Source: JBPOIC01 sp052034865
Lineage (GTDB): Bacteria; UBA10199; JADFYH01
Assembly (NCBI GenBank): GCA_052034865.1
Contig: JBPOIC010000020.1
Location: forward strand, 1-6,531
Length of the DNA stretch: 6,531 nt
Reading direction: 5' to 3'
Translations under genes and position numbers: made by a program
Shown: in pieces, positions 1 to 5,212 of the stretch
Layout: every line of letters starts with the position of its first letter
Numbering within the stretch: position 1 is the stretch's first letter
Notes under the pieces: generated by a model
What the model was told of the DNA's origin: nothing
Databases searched by the model: none
Seen by the model: only the letters and a program-made list of their open reading frames with translations

Positions 1-1019
1 TTGATCGGGAGATTGACCTGATTGAAGAAGTCGCACGAATTGTTGGGTATGATCGTATTTCTCCATCGCTCCCTTTAGCGTCTGCCAGAGTCTCAAAAGA
101 TTTTGAGAACCATCCAAAAGAAGAAAATCTTCGAGCTTATCTTAAAGATTCTGGATTTGATGAGGTTATTCACTATAGCTTTTGCTCTGAAAAAGAAGTT
201 CACCAGGCCGGCATTTCGCTCGATCATCCGATTCGTCTGGCCCATCCTCTTTCTGAAGAGTTGGCGGTCATGAGACCGTCTCTGATTCCTTCCTTGCTTT
301 CCTGTATTCAAAAAAACCTCTCACATCATAACCATCGTCTCAGATTATATGAGTTGAGAAACATTTTTCAAAGCATCGAAAACTCTTTCCATCCCAAAGA
401 AATCAGACATCTGGCCCTGGCAATGGTTGGACCGCGCTATCCCAAACACTGGGCCTATCCAAAAGCAGAATCTGATTTTTATGATCTAAAGGGGACGATA
501 GAAGGCATTTTTTCTCTTTATTCGCGAGCTAGTTTTCAACTGAAACCTTCAACGCAGCCCTATTTGCACCCTGGAATGTCTGCTGAGATTTGGATAGATG
601 AGAAATTGATCGGAAATTTTGGAGTTCTTCACCCTCAGGTGGCAGAGAATTTTGGAATTGAGCTTTCTACTGTTTTAGGTGAAATTTCGCTGGCTACTTT
701 GGCAAGCCTGAATCAAAGAACGATTTCTTATCGCGCTTTGCCCGTCTATCCTGCAGTCGAAAGAGACCTGACTCTGGTGGTTCCCAAGGATTTGGCAGGG
801 GTTTTTGTGTTGTCAGAGCTTGAGAATCTTAAAGTCGAATATCTTCGGCAGGCCAATCTCATTGATGTGTATGAGGGGAAACCAATCGAAGAAGGAAAAA
901 AGGCCTTAACTTTCAGTTTGTGTTATCAAGCATCAGACCGAACCCTCACCGATGAGGAGGTAAATCAGGTACATGAGAAAATGGTGGAAGAATTGAAAGT
1001 AATTCTTAAAGTATGCTGA
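1..1019 (+). CDS. pheT: Phenylalanyl-tRNA synthetase beta subunit, C-terminal part (5' end outside window)
   Basis: The PheT subunit pairs with PheS in the cytosolic (alpha-beta)2 enzyme that charges tRNA-Phe. The frame is open from base 3 and gives 338 residues before TGA at 1017-1019. It begins inside the end of the B5 domain (DREIDLIEEVARIVGYDRI, nt 3-59). The catalytic-like core follows, with the family hallmark HPLSEELAVMRPSL at about nt 242-283. The C-terminal anticodon-binding FDX-ACB domain starts near nt 726 (RALPVYPAVERDLTLVV) and ends with GKKALTF and DRTLTDEEV, both typical of that domain. The C terminus looks complete. No frameshift is visible. The start and the N-terminal tRNA-binding and B3/B4 editing domains lie upstream of the window; pheS is probably there too. 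The next gene, ihfA, follows after 99 nt, a neighbourhood well known from many proteobacteria. Confidence 0.97.
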   Translation, partial: DREIDLIEEVARIVGYDRISPSLPLASARVSKDFENHPKEENLRAYLKDSGFDEVIHYSFCSEKEVHQAGISLDHPIRLAHPLSEELAVMRPSLIPSLLSCIQKNLSHHNHRLRLYELRNIFQSIENSFHPKEIRHLALAMVGPRYPKHWAYPKAESDFYDLKGTIEGIFSLYSRASFQLKPSTQPYLHPGMSAEIWIDEKLIGNFGVLHPQVAENFGIELSTVLGEISLATLASLNQRTISYRALPVYPAVERDLTLVVPKDLAGVFVLSELENLKVEYLRQANLIDVYEGKPIEEGKKALTFSLCYQASDRTLTDEEVNQVHEKMVEELKVILKVC

Positions 1020-1039
1020 GTGTTCTTTCGAGGAACGGG

Positions 1040-1067
1040 TTGAGTCAGAAGATTCATGGAGTAGTAA
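1040..1067 (+). promoter_or_regulatory. Weak candidate sigma70 promoter ahead of ihfA
   Basis: TTGAGT (1040-1045) and TAGTAA (1062-1067) are separated by 16 nt in the 99-nt gap between pheT and ihfA. TAATAA at 1065-1070 is an alternative -10 with a 19-nt spacer. The match is modest. IhfA could equally be transcribed by read-through from pheT, as the close same-strand layout allows. A small inverted repeat, GTTC/GAAC, lies just upstream around 1022-1036. Confidence 0.22.
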
Positions 1068-1105
1068 TAACCGAAATCCCTTAAAACCTGCATTGATCTG
1101 AATGG

Positions 1106-1112
1106 AAGGAGA
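1106..1112 (+). promoter_or_regulatory. Ribosome binding site for the upstream ihfA start
   Basis: AAGGAGA lies 6 nt before ATG 1119 and is a near-ideal Shine-Dalgarno match. It supports the longer ihfA product. A second purine-rich site (AGGAAGGA, 1141-1148) precedes the internal ATG 1152, so the two starts compete. Confidence 0.7.
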
Positions 1113-1118
1113 TCCTCT

Positions 1119-1427
1119 ATGGAAGAAATAATGGAAAAGCAGGAAGGAACAATGACCAAGGCCGACATTGTGGAGGCCATTTACGAGAAAATTGGTTTTT
1201 CCAAAAAAGAGTCTGCAGAAATTGTTGAGATGGTTTTTGATACGATGAAGCAGACTCTGGAAACCGGAGAAAAAATCAAGATCAGCGGTTTTGGAAATTT
1301 CGTCGTGCGTTCGAAAAAACCTCGTGTGGGTCGAAACCCGCAAACGGGTGAGGAAATTGAAATCTCGGCCAGGAAGGTGTTGACTTTTAGACCGAGCCAA
1401 GTTTTAAAAGCCGCCTTAAATAAGTAG
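1119..1427 (+). CDS. ihfA: Integration host factor alpha subunit (HU/IHF family)
   Basis: IHF alpha forms a heterodimer with IHF beta that bends DNA sharply in recombination, replication and transcription complexes. The 102-residue product carries the family signature: SGFGNF (56-61), then GRNPQTGEE (71-79) with Pro74, the residue expected to intercalate in the minor groove, and the C-terminal TFRPSQVLKAALN. ISARKVLTFRP matches IhfA better than IhfB or HU. The usual length is about 99 residues. From ATG 1119 there is an extra acidic leader, MEEIMEKQEGT, before MTKADIVEAIYEKIG, which is where the family normally begins. The start at 1119 has AAGGAGA 6 nt upstream. The start at 1152 has AGGAAGGA 3 nt upstream and gives a 91-residue protein. 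The position directly after pheT supports the identification. Confidence 0.95.
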   Translation: MEEIMEKQEGTMTKADIVEAIYEKIGFSKKESAEIVEMVFDTMKQTLETGEKIKISGFGNFVVRSKKPRVGRNPQTGEEIEISARKVLTFRPSQVLKAALNK

Positions 1428-1455
1428 TTCCTGGAAGGAAATTCAGACAAAATCC

Positions 1456-1485
1456 TCTTGGTTTTAATGGTTTTTTACTCCAAGA
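1456..1485 (+). other. Imperfect hairpin in the ihfA-merR spacer
   Basis: TCTTGG (1456-1461) can pair with CCAAGA (1480-1485) around an 18-nt T-rich loop. The 6-bp stem is weak and the T-run lies inside the loop rather than after the stem, so this is not a standard terminator. It may be chance. Confidence 0.15.
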
Positions 1486-1512
1486 TATCCGAGTTCAGAT
1501 CCAATCAAAACA

Positions 1513-1899
1513 ATGGCTTCCAGAAAAGATGAAATAGTAATTCCCGATAAACTGTATTTTAAGATCGGGGAGGTTGCCAGGATCGTAGGAGTAAAACCCT
1601 ACGTGCTACGATACTGGGAGACTGAATTCTCAGAGATTGCACCTTCAAAAAGTAGAACCAAACAAAGATTGTATAAGCGCAAAGAAGTTGAGCAGATTCT
1701 TAAAATTCGCGATCTGCTTTATCGTGATAAATTTACAATCAATGGGGCACGTAAAAAACTCAAACAGCTTCAGAATAGTGAAAAGCCTGCTATCACTCAG
1801 ATCCCGCTTTTCAAAAATGAGCCCCCTGATTATTCGCAAGTGTTATTGAAGATTCGCTTAGAATTACAATCGATGCTTCATTTGCTTCAAAGTGAATAA
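1513..1899 (+). CDS. Small MerR-family transcriptional regulator
   Basis: This is a 128-residue protein with an N-terminal winged helix-turn-helix of MerR type. LYFKIGEVARIVGVKPYVLRYWETEF (about 14-39) is the recognition motif, with the diagnostic LRYWE. QRLYKRKEVEQILKIRDLLY (51-70) is the second DNA-contacting part, and FTINGARKKL (74-83) ends the domain. The tail (84-128) is short. It has no cysteine or metal-binding pattern but contains a leucine-rich helix (VLLKIRLELQSMLHLL) that could serve dimerisation. The effector and targets cannot be read. A MerR gene between ihfA and tRNA-Pro is, from memory, common in deltaproteobacterial relatives. No clear Shine-Dalgarno precedes ATG 1513. The start is chosen because the domain begins within 16 residues and no better in-frame ATG exists. 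The gene ends 17 nt before the tRNA. Confidence 0.88.
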   Translation: MASRKDEIVIPDKLYFKIGEVARIVGVKPYVLRYWETEFSEIAPSKSRTKQRLYKRKEVEQILKIRDLLYRDKFTINGARKKLKQLQNSEKPAITQIPLFKNEPPDYSQVLLKIRLELQSMLHLLQSE

Positions 1900-1916
1900 T
1901 CGATCAAAAACTTATT

Positions 1917-1990
1917 CGGGGCGTAGCGCAGCCCGGTAGCGCACTCCTTTGGGGTGGGAGTGGTCGCTGGTTCAAATCCAGTCGCCCCGA
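1917..1990 (+). tRNA. tRNA-Pro (anticodon GGG)
   Basis: The cloverleaf is complete. The acceptor stem CGGGGCG (1917-1923) pairs fully with CGCCCCG (1983-1989), and the discriminator is A1990. The D arm is GCGC (1926-1929) with GCGC (1939-1942). The anticodon stem CTCCT (1944-1948) pairs with GGGAG (1956-1960), the inner pair being T-G. The loop TTGGGGT places GGG at 1951-1953, reading CCC and CCU. The T arm GCTGG/CCAGT holds the loop TTCAAAT. An anticodon of TGG would break the anticodon stem, so GGG is preferred. The 3' CCA is not encoded and must be added afterwards. The gene lies 17 nt after the merR stop and may share its transcript. Confidence 0.96.
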
Positions 1991-1995
1991 TTTTG

Positions 1996-2031
1996 AATGG
2001 CCCGAGCACAGAAGCGAAGGCCATTTTTTTT
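1996..2031 (+). terminator. Rho-independent terminator after tRNA-Pro
   Basis: AATGGCC (1996-2002) pairs perfectly with GGCCATT (2019-2025) around a 16-nt loop, and T residues run from 2024 to 2031. It begins 6 nt after the tRNA and ends 58 nt before surE, so it probably ends the pheT-ihfA-merR-tRNA block. The loop is larger than usual. Confidence 0.75.
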
Positions 2032-2089
2032 AATCCCATATTCAATCTAAATCTTGCCTTGTTTTGTCAGGGGGCCTAAAAAATCAGCC

Positions 2090-2830
2090 ATGCTCATTCT
2101 CGTCTCAAACGATGATGGTATTTACTCCAAAGGTATTAAGGCTCTGGCCCAGGCCCTTAAAAAAGATGCGGAAGTTTTCGTTGTTGCTCCCGATCGTGAA
2201 AAAAGTGCCGCTTCCCATTCTCTCACTCTCCACCGTCCTCTTCGTGTGACAAAGATGTCTCCTCGCACGTATGCGGTCGACGGAACACCTACCGACTGCA
2301 TCACCATCGGTATTTACGAAATTCTCAGACGAAAACCAGATCTGATCATTTCCGGAATCAACAAAGGCGGAAATCTGGGAGACGATGTTCATTATTCCGG
2401 AACGGTTTCTGCCGCCCTGGAGGGAGCCATCGCTGGCGTTCCTTCGATTGCCATCTCACTGGTTGCCAGAGATCGATATCATTTTACTGCGGCAGCCAAC
2501 TTTGCGACTCGAATGGCAAAAAAAGTTCATTCAGAAGGACTTCCCAAAGGGATGATCCTGAACGTTAACGTTCCCAATCTCCCAGAAAATCAGATTAAAG
2601 GCTTTCAATGGACCAAACTTGGAAAACGCAATTACGGCGATATCATCGTTGAAAAGATGGATCCCCGAGGCAGAGCCTATTTCTGGATTGGTGGCGATGA
2701 AATGGGTTTTGTCGATATCAAAAATTCGGATTGCAATGCCATTCTGGAGGGTCAGATTTCTATAACCCCCTTACAAATCGACATGACAGGCCATGCGTCT
2801 CTCAAAAAGTTTAAGACGTGGAAGTTATAA
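2090..2830 (+). CDS. surE: 5'/3'-nucleotidase SurE
   Basis: SurE is a metal-dependent cytosolic phosphatase that removes phosphate from nucleoside monophosphates and is linked to stationary-phase survival. The 246-residue product shows every family landmark: SNDDG (6-10) with the metal-binding Asp8 and Asp9, Ser39 in EKSAASHSLTL, and the long signature SGINKGGNLGDDV (88-100), whose Asn91 completes the metal site. YSGTVSAALEGAIAG follows directly. Length is normal for the family. ATG 2090 is chosen because MLILVSNDDG matches the usual N terminus. A TTG 36 nt earlier (2054) would add 12 unconserved residues and has no Shine-Dalgarno. The RBS of ATG 2090 is itself poor: the only G-rich stretch (2070-2074) ends 15 nt upstream. 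The gene overlaps pcm by 38 nt from the first possible pcm start. Confidence 0.97.
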   Translation: MLILVSNDDGIYSKGIKALAQALKKDAEVFVVAPDREKSAASHSLTLHRPLRVTKMSPRTYAVDGTPTDCITIGIYEILRRKPDLIISGINKGGNLGDDVHYSGTVSAALEGAIAGVPSIAISLVARDRYHFTAAANFATRMAKKVHSEGLPKGMILNVNVPNLPENQIKGFQWTKLGKRNYGDIIVEKMDPRGRAYFWIGGDEMGFVDIKNSDCNAILEGQISITPLQIDMTGHASLKKFKTWKL

Positions 2831-3518
2831 AACAGCCTCCAGCACCGAAATTCATTCTAAAACCTTTGAATATGCAGTGGCGCGCCGAAAGATGGTCGAG
2901 GAGCAGTTGCGTCCACGAGGCATCATCGATCTTCGTGTGCTGGCAACACTTGAAAAGTTGCCACGCCATCTCTTCGTCGATGAGGCCCTTATTTCCCAAG
3001 CCTATCAGGACACGCCTTTGCATATTGGCTGGGGTCAAACCATTTCACAGCCCTACACCGTCGCTCTCCTGGCCCAGACTTTGGCACTGAACGGCAATGA
3101 GAAAATTCTGGAAATTGGAACAGGATGCGGATTTCAAACTGCAGTCCTGGCAGACCTGGTGCAACAGGTTTATTCCATAGAACGATTAAGTCCTCTTTTG
3201 CTCAAAGCCCGAGTGCATCTTAAAAAAATTGGAATACGGAATGTGGTGCTTAAACTCGGAGATGGAAGTCGTGGATGGTCAGAGAAGGCCCCTTTTGATG
3301 CCATTGTGGCCGCAGCTGTTTCACCGACGGTTCCTCAACCTTTGCTCGATCAACTCAAAGACGGAGGGCGTTTGGTTATGCCCGTTGAGAGAAAAGGAAA
3401 ACAGCATCTTATCCATGTTAAAAAACATGGGACTCAATTTCATGAAACCGTGGTTGAAGAATGCCGGTTTGTAAAGATGGTAGGGGTGCATGGTTTTCGG
3501 GACGGCTCGAGGAGATGA
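2793..3518 (+). CDS. pcm: Protein-L-isoaspartate O-methyltransferase
   Basis: Pcm methylates isoaspartyl residues with S-adenosylmethionine and so starts repair of aged proteins. The 241-residue reading shows the family motif GQTISQPY (81-88), SAM-binding motif I LEIGTGCGFQTAVLA (106-120), an acidic residue at VYSIER (127-131), GDG (157-159) and APFDAIVAAA (166-175). LPRHLFVDEA (56-65) is also typical. The E. coli protein has 208 residues. Here homology begins near FEYAVARRKMVEEQLRPRGI (25-44), so the first 24 residues, encoded mostly within the surE overlap, are doubtful. Alternative starts are GTG 2877 and ATG 2892. The latter would give exactly 208 residues but cuts into the conserved ARRKM stretch. 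No start has a strong Shine-Dalgarno, which fits translational coupling to surE. The surE-pcm pair is a classical cluster. Confidence 0.95.
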   Translation: MRLSKSLRRGSYKTASSTEIHSKTFEYAVARRKMVEEQLRPRGIIDLRVLATLEKLPRHLFVDEALISQAYQDTPLHIGWGQTISQPYTVALLAQTLALNGNEKILEIGTGCGFQTAVLADLVQQVYSIERLSPLLLKARVHLKKIGIRNVVLKLGDGSRGWSEKAPFDAIVAAAVSPTVPQPLLDQLKDGGRLVMPVERKGKQHLIHVKKHGTQFHETVVEECRFVKMVGVHGFRDGSRR

Positions 3519-3551
3519 GCCCGTATCTATCGAGACTTAATCAAATGGACA

Positions 3552-3557
3552 GGGAGG
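3552..3557 (+). promoter_or_regulatory. Strong ribosome binding site selecting a TTG start
   Basis: GGGAGG, within an AGGGAGGGAG stretch (3551-3560), lies 6 nt before TTG 3564. It is the best Shine-Dalgarno near the 5' end of the peptidase gene and is the main reason for accepting a TTG start there. Confidence 0.6.
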
Positions 3558-3563
3558 GAGCTC

Positions 3564-4187
3564 TTGGTTTCCCATAACCCACAGGGGCAAAGGATCCGCA
3601 AGGCGGAGAAGTCTGCAGGGGGCTTTCTTTCGAAAGGATTTCGATCGATATCTTTGAAAATCCTGATTTTAATGAGTTGCGCATTTTTATTAACATCCTG
3701 TGGAGACTTCGCAGCAATCTTTAGAAAAAACTCTCCCAATCGCCAACGATCCAGCAAACCCCATAAAACCAAACCAGCAACAAATAATAAAAATAAATCC
3801 AAAACTCCAAAACTGGCATCTGGTTTTTTTATCTGGCCTTTGCATGGAGAGGTAAGTTCCGGTTTTGGAAATCGAAACGGCCAAAAGCATGATGGCATAG
3901 ATATCCGGGGAGATGAAGGAGAAGAGATTTATGCCAGTGCAGCCGGAACCGTTGTTTACTCGGGCAAACTTTCCGGCTATGGAAATCTGGTTTTGATCAA
4001 ACATAAACAGAATTATTTTACGGCTTATGCCCACAACAGCCAGAATTTGGTGAAAGAAGGAGATGAAGTTTCGCAGAGAAAAGTGATTGCGTTGGTCGGT
4101 AACACCGGAAATGCCTCCGGGTATCATTTACATTTTGAAGTTCGCTTTGATGCTAAACCTCAGGATCCGATGAAATTCTTGCCGTAA
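3564..4187 (+). CDS. M23-family zinc metallopeptidase lipoprotein (NlpD-like position)
   Basis: This is a predicted outer-envelope lipoprotein with a C-terminal LytM/M23 domain, the fold that cuts peptide cross-links in murein or activates amidases. Of 207 residues, about 1-32 are hydrophilic, then LKILILMSCAFLLTSC (31-46) is a lipoprotein signal with lipobox LTSC and Cys46 as the lipidated residue. A basic Ser/Asn/Lys linker follows (54-84). The peptidase domain covers about 90-207. The zinc ligands look intact: His109 and Asp113 in HDGID, and His190 in HLHFE. His157 and His188 are the expected catalytic histidines. No LysM repeat is present, unlike E. coli NlpD, whose own LytM domain is degenerate. 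TTG 3564 has an excellent RBS. TTG 3654 would give a more ordinary lipoprotein N terminus but is poorly spaced from its only purine-rich site. The position after pcm is where nlpD usually lies. Confidence 0.9.
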   Translation: MVSHNPQGQRIRKAEKSAGGFLSKGFRSISLKILILMSCAFLLTSCGDFAAIFRKNSPNRQRSSKPHKTKPATNNKNKSKTPKLASGFFIWPLHGEVSSGFGNRNGQKHDGIDIRGDEGEEIYASAAGTVVYSGKLSGYGNLVLIKHKQNYFTAYAHNSQNLVKEGDEVSQRKVIALVGNTGNASGYHLHFEVRFDAKPQDPMKFLP

Positions 4188-4236
4188 GGCTCTAAACATA
4201 AAAGAGTGCTTTTGAAAGTATGATAAAGGGAAAAGT

Positions 4237-4755
4237 ATGGATGAGATCAAAAAAATGATTCGTGATGTGCCTGATTTTCCCAAGAAGGGAATCTTATTCA
4301 AAGACATCACTCCCATTCTTCAAAGCGGTGAGGCCTTTCACAAGGTCATCGACACCCTGGTTCAGCGCTATCAGGGAACTCAGATCGATCAGATTGTCGG
4401 AATTGAATCACGCGGATTTATTTTCGGGGCGACCCTCGCGTATGCCTTAAAAAAAGGATTTGTGCCGGTGAGAAAAGTTGGAAAGCTTCCCTGGAAAACC
4501 GTCAGTCATACCTATGATCTGGAATATGGTACCGACACCATCCAGATGCATCAGGATGCGATCCGACCTGGTGATCGCGTTGTGATCGTCGATGATTTGC
4601 TTGCCACCGGCGGAACTGCGCAGGCAACTGCGAATCTTGTTCAGCAAATGGGAGGAAAGGTGGCCGAGCTTTGTTTTATTGTGGAGCTCGGTTTTTTAGA
4701 GGGAAAAGATCGGTTGAAAGGAATGGAAATTTTTTCGCTGATTCAATGCGAGTAG
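4237..4755 (+). CDS. apt: Adenine phosphoribosyltransferase
   Basis: Apt converts adenine and PRPP to AMP in cytosolic purine salvage. The 172-residue product begins IRDVPDFPKKGILFKDITPIL (8-28), the usual APRT N terminus. GIESRGFIFG (55-64) forms part of the active site. The flexible loop region contains LEYGTDTIQMHQDAI (95-109). The PRPP-binding motif VVIVDDLLATGGTA (115-128) has both acidic residues. Length is close to the typical 170-183. KLPWKT (83-88) carries Trp where many homologues have Gly or Arg; this position varies, so I expect no loss of function. ATG 4237 is supported by AAAGGG ending 6 nt upstream. The gene follows the peptidase by 49 nt with no terminator between them, and tRNA-Arg lies 11 nt downstream, so a shared transcript is likely. 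Confidence 0.96.
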   Translation: MDEIKKMIRDVPDFPKKGILFKDITPILQSGEAFHKVIDTLVQRYQGTQIDQIVGIESRGFIFGATLAYALKKGFVPVRKVGKLPWKTVSHTYDLEYGTDTIQMHQDAIRPGDRVVIVDDLLATGGTAQATANLVQQMGGKVAELCFIVELGFLEGKDRLKGMEIFSLIQCE

Positions 4756-4766
4756 CTTGAACGAGA

Positions 4767-4839
4767 GCCTCCGTAGCTCAGGGGATAGAGCAGCGGTTTC
4801 CTAAACCGTTGGTCGCATGTTCGAATCATGCCGGGGGCG
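4767..4839 (+). tRNA. tRNA-Arg (anticodon CCT)
   Basis: The cloverleaf is complete. The acceptor stem GCCTCCG (4767-4773) pairs with CGGGGGC (4832-4838) with one T-G wobble, and the discriminator is G4839. The D arm is GCTC (4776-4779) with GAGC (4788-4791). The anticodon stem GCGGT/ACCGT (4793-4797 with 4805-4809, outer pair G-T) encloses TTCCTAA, placing CCT at 4800-4802, which reads AGG. The T arm GCATG/CATGC is perfect around TTCGAAT. CCA is not encoded. It starts 11 nt after the apt stop. tRNA-Arg genes are frequent integration sites, and the sequence directly downstream looks like gene debris. Confidence 0.96.
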
Positions 4840-4842
4840 TAA

Positions 4843-5064
4843 GAAAAATGGCCGATCGTAAGCAAGGCGTGGGAAGCGGCTATTCAAGAAGCAGAAAAAA
4901 ACACAAAGGGTCGGGTACAATGGTTCACTGAGAACATCCCCGACTAAAACTCCCGAGGCGTCATTCTCAATTCTTCAGATGTAAAATTAATCCCTCCAGA
5001 TGGGCCTGTAGAAAATTTTGAAGGAAAACTCTTCCATTTCAATCCCGCATTTATTTCTGGATAA
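4843..5064 (+). pseudogene. Decayed-looking reading frame of unknown origin directly after tRNA-Arg
   Basis: One frame runs from 4843 to TAA 5062-5064 with a single internal TAA (4945-4947). The first stretch (34 codons) includes WEAAIQEAEKNTKGRVQWF. The second (38 codons) includes VKLIPPDGPVENFEGKLF and ends HFNPAFISG. Residue composition resembles a soluble protein, and both halves share the same frame, as expected for a gene fragment inactivated by a nonsense change. I do not recognise the family. No start codon or RBS begins it; the frame opens just 3' of the tRNA, as if the 5' part had been lost. Only one stop in 73 codons can happen by chance in non-coding DNA, so the call is tentative. 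A short ATG-led frame in another phase (4849, 27 codons) is less protein-like. Confidence 0.33.
4847..4884 (+). other. Hairpin-forming sequence just after tRNA-Arg
   Basis: AATGGCCG (4847-4854) can pair with CGGCTATT (4877-4884), 8 bp including one G-T, around a 22-nt loop. There is no T-run after it, so it is a poor intrinsic terminator. Its 5' arm shares AATGGCC with the terminator after tRNA-Pro. It may be a degenerate terminator or part of the gene remnant that overlaps it. Confidence 0.3.
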
Positions 5065-5133
5065 GGGCCCGGTAAAATACTTCACAAAGAAATTCTCTCA
5101 TCGATATTTTTTCTCTTCCTCCAAAGATACGCA

Positions 5134-5162
5134 TTGATATTTTCCTGAAAAATCGCTACCTT
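5134..5162 (+). promoter_or_regulatory. Candidate sigma70 promoter for ihfB
   Basis: TTGATA (5134-5139) and TACCTT (5157-5162) are separated by exactly 17 nt, in an AT-rich stretch about 50 nt before the ihfB start codon. This is the best promoter match in the 373-nt gene-free region 4840-5212. The octamer GATATTTT occurs both at 5103-5110 and at 5136-5143, overlapping the -35 box; no function is assigned to that repeat. Confidence 0.5.
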
Positions 5163-5212
5163 ATTCTTGCTGAGGCAGTGGATTTCAATCCTAATTTTTT
5201 AAGGAAAAAATC

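Noticed and set aside
933..1450. Minus-strand open frames opposite ihfA (155 and 89 codons)
   Set aside because: They are antisense shadows of a clearly conserved + strand gene, and their translations show no family motif.
1503..1515. IHF-site-like sequence (AATCAA, 4 nt, ATG) across the merR start
   Set aside because: It fails one of the nine defined consensus positions, and such matches are frequent in AT-rich DNA. There is no supporting context.
1584..1603. Inverted repeat CGTAGG/CCTACG with 8-nt spacer inside merR, considered as an autoregulatory operator
   Set aside because: It lies in codons for the conserved recognition helix and has no promoter elements placed around it as MerR operators require.
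2054..2082. TTGCCT...TAAAAA as a surE promoter (17-nt spacer)
   Set aside because: The -10 match is poor and the transcript would begin almost on the start codon.
2054..2089. In-frame TTG giving surE 12 extra residues
   Set aside because: There is no Shine-Dalgarno before it, and SurE proteins normally begin right at the [ILV]S-N-D-D-G strand, which matches ATG 2090.
4212..4224. TATGAT as a -10 box before apt
   Set aside because: No -35 box lies at a usable distance, and the transcript would start too close to the RBS. Read-through from the peptidase gene is simpler.
4767..5212. Attachment-site duplication of the tRNA-Arg 3' end
   Set aside because: I looked for a second copy of the T-arm/acceptor sequence downstream within the window and found none.
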